A stretch of DNA of 6,257 bases, taken from contig CAMCQL010000118.1 in the NCBI GenBank assembly GCA_945877005.1, positions 1-6,257 on the forward strand. The letters are read 5' to 3'. The position numbers were made by a program, and so were the translations under genes. The stretch is from Chryseobacterium gleum (lineage in GTDB: Bacteria > Bacteroidota > Bacteroidia > Flavobacteriales_D > Crocinitomicaceae). Positions 5,219-6,257 of this stretch are shown here, piece after piece. Under the pieces are notes generated by a model. That model was given only the letters and a program-made list of their open reading frames with translations. It had not been told where the DNA came from and did no database searches. How positions within the stretch are numbered: the first letter of the stretch is position 1; each line of letters begins with the position of its first letter.

Positions 5219-6257
5219 GTTACTTAAATCGGAAATAGAAGAAGTTTTTCATGCACAACAAAATGAATTGAAAAAAGATTTATTGACTTCACGAAATTAT
5301 TTGATTGAAAACACATTCAAAGGAAAGCAAATTGAAGTGATTTCTGGGATAAGACGTTCTGGAAAAAGTACGTTAATGCGAATGATTATGGCGCATTATG
5401 CACCGAATGTCGTTTGTTTTAACTTCGAAGATTCACGTGTTTTTGGGTTTGATGTCTCAGATTTTAAACGTTTAGATGAAATCATAGGCGGTAATCACCC
5501 TGTTTATTTTTTTGATGAAATTCAGAATGTTGAAAGCTGGGAAATATTTGTTCGTCAATTACATGAACGGGGGGAGAAAGTATTTGTAACGGGTTCGAAT
5601 GCTTCGCTATTGAGTAAGGAATTGGGAACAAAATTAACAGGACGCTATTTGAGTCATGAATTATTTCCGTTTGCTTACAATGAATTTTTAGAACATACCA
5701 AACAAGAAAACAACCTGGTTTCGTTTGAAAATTACCGAAAACTAGGAGGTTTCCCAGAATTTTTAGATTCGAAAAATACAGATGTTCTTCAAACGTTGTT
5801 ACGTGATATCTTATTTCGAGATATTGCTGTTCGATATGGTATTCGAAACACGAAAACTTTGTTTGACATTACGTTACATTTATTAAGTAATGTAGGAAAA
5901 GAAACAACGTACAATAGTTTGCGGAAAACTTTTGACGTCGGTTCTACCAATTCCGTTTCTGATTATTTGAAATGGTTGGAGGATACGTATATCTTGTTTT
6001 TTTTACCACGATTTAGTTGGTCTCCTAAAAGTGTATTGGTCAATCCACGAAAGGTATATGCAATTGACGCTGGATTTATCCAAGCGAATACCATAAGCCG
6101 ATCATCAGATTCAGGGAGACTACTGGAAAATTTAGTTTATCTTCATTTACGTCAGCAAACTACGGAAATCTTTTATTTTCGTGAAAAAGGGGAGTGTGAT
6201 TTCGTTGTGATGGAAAAAGGCGTGTGTAAACAAGTAATCCAAGTATGTGAGCAATTG
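5217..6257 (+). CDS. ATP-binding protein of the AAA_14/DUF4143 family, C-terminus cut by window edge
   Basis: 347 codons are visible, open to the last base. Residues 37-52 hold the Walker A motif (GIRRSGKST, 44-52) and 96-102 the Walker B motif (VYFFDEI, Asp100/Glu101). VTGSNAS at 124-130 is a sensor-like strand, and KLTGRYLSHELFPF at 139-152 carries a likely arginine finger region (Arg143) typical of this group. The DUF4143 part starts near 195 (LRDILFRDIAVRYGI) and includes a winged-helix-like segment about 215-262. The end, GRLLENLVYLHL...IFYFREKGECDFVV (about 300-330), resembles the PD-(D/E)xK-like fold reported for this C-terminal domain, with Glu304 and Asp328 as candidate acidic residues. 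Typically about 380-400 residues, so some 40-50 are missing. The start is ATG at 5217, with an in-frame TAA three codons upstream. The cellular role of this family is not established, and I do not assign one. Confidence 0.9.
   Translation, partial: MLLKSEIEEVFHAQQNELKKDLLTSRNYLIENTFKGKQIEVISGIRRSGKSTLMRMIMAHYAPNVVCFNFEDSRVFGFDVSDFKRLDEIIGGNHPVYFFDEIQNVESWEIFVRQLHERGEKVFVTGSNASLLSKELGTKLTGRYLSHELFPFAYNEFLEHTKQENNLVSFENYRKLGGFPEFLDSKNTDVLQTLLRDILFRDIAVRYGIRNTKTLFDITLHLLSNVGKETTYNSLRKTFDVGSTNSVSDYLKWLEDTYILFFLPRFSWSPKSVLVNPRKVYAIDAGFIQANTISRSSDSGRLLENLVYLHLRQQTTEIFYFREKGECDFVVMEKGVCKQVIQVCEQL

Overview
The window is AT-rich chromosomal DNA that looks like a Bacteroidota genome, most likely Flavobacteriales or a relative. 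The evidence is a gingipain-type (C25) secreted protease, a protein ending in a fold that resembles the type B sorting domain of the type IX secretion system (T9SS), start codons mostly preceded by A/T-rich leaders rather than Shine-Dalgarno sequences, and several TAnnTTTG-like promoter boxes. I see no rRNA, tRNA, CRISPR array, transposase or integrase. Genus-level placement is not possible from this sequence alone.

Left part, minus strand (3881 down to 1): a compact three-gene cluster. It begins with a possible 11-codon leader ORF that has a good Shine-Dalgarno sequence. Then come an ECF sigma factor (GTG start), a single-pass membrane protein that is probably its anti-sigma factor, and a C25 peptidase that runs off the left edge. 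The junctions are very tight: the leader stop overlaps the sigma GTG (GTGA), the sigma stop overlaps the next ATG (ATGAATAA), and the membrane-protein stop directly abuts the protease ATG (TAG|ATG, same frame). The three proteins are therefore very likely made together. The membrane protein has a short cytoplasmic N-terminus, one transmembrane helix, a low-complexity periplasmic linker, two Ig/PKD-like modules and a C-terminal domain resembling a degenerate T9SS type B sorting domain. The inference is a cell-surface signalling unit in which an envelope sensor built from T9SS-cargo-like parts controls a sigma factor and is co-expressed with an exported protease. This is the most interesting object in the window.

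Middle, plus strand (4031-4969): a complete, ordinary malate dehydrogenase gene (mdh) transcribed divergently from the sigma cluster and followed by a clear intrinsic terminator. The 181-bp divergent spacer holds candidate promoter boxes and one short inverted repeat.

Right part, plus strand (about 5040-6257): a very AT-rich, repeat-filled spacer with a 9-bp inverted repeat, a perfect 16-bp-arm hairpin and phased 23-bp direct repeats. It leads into an AAA_14/DUF4143-type ATPase that is cut by the right edge. The repeats end at, and partly overlap, the ATPase start codon, so they may be operator sites for that gene.
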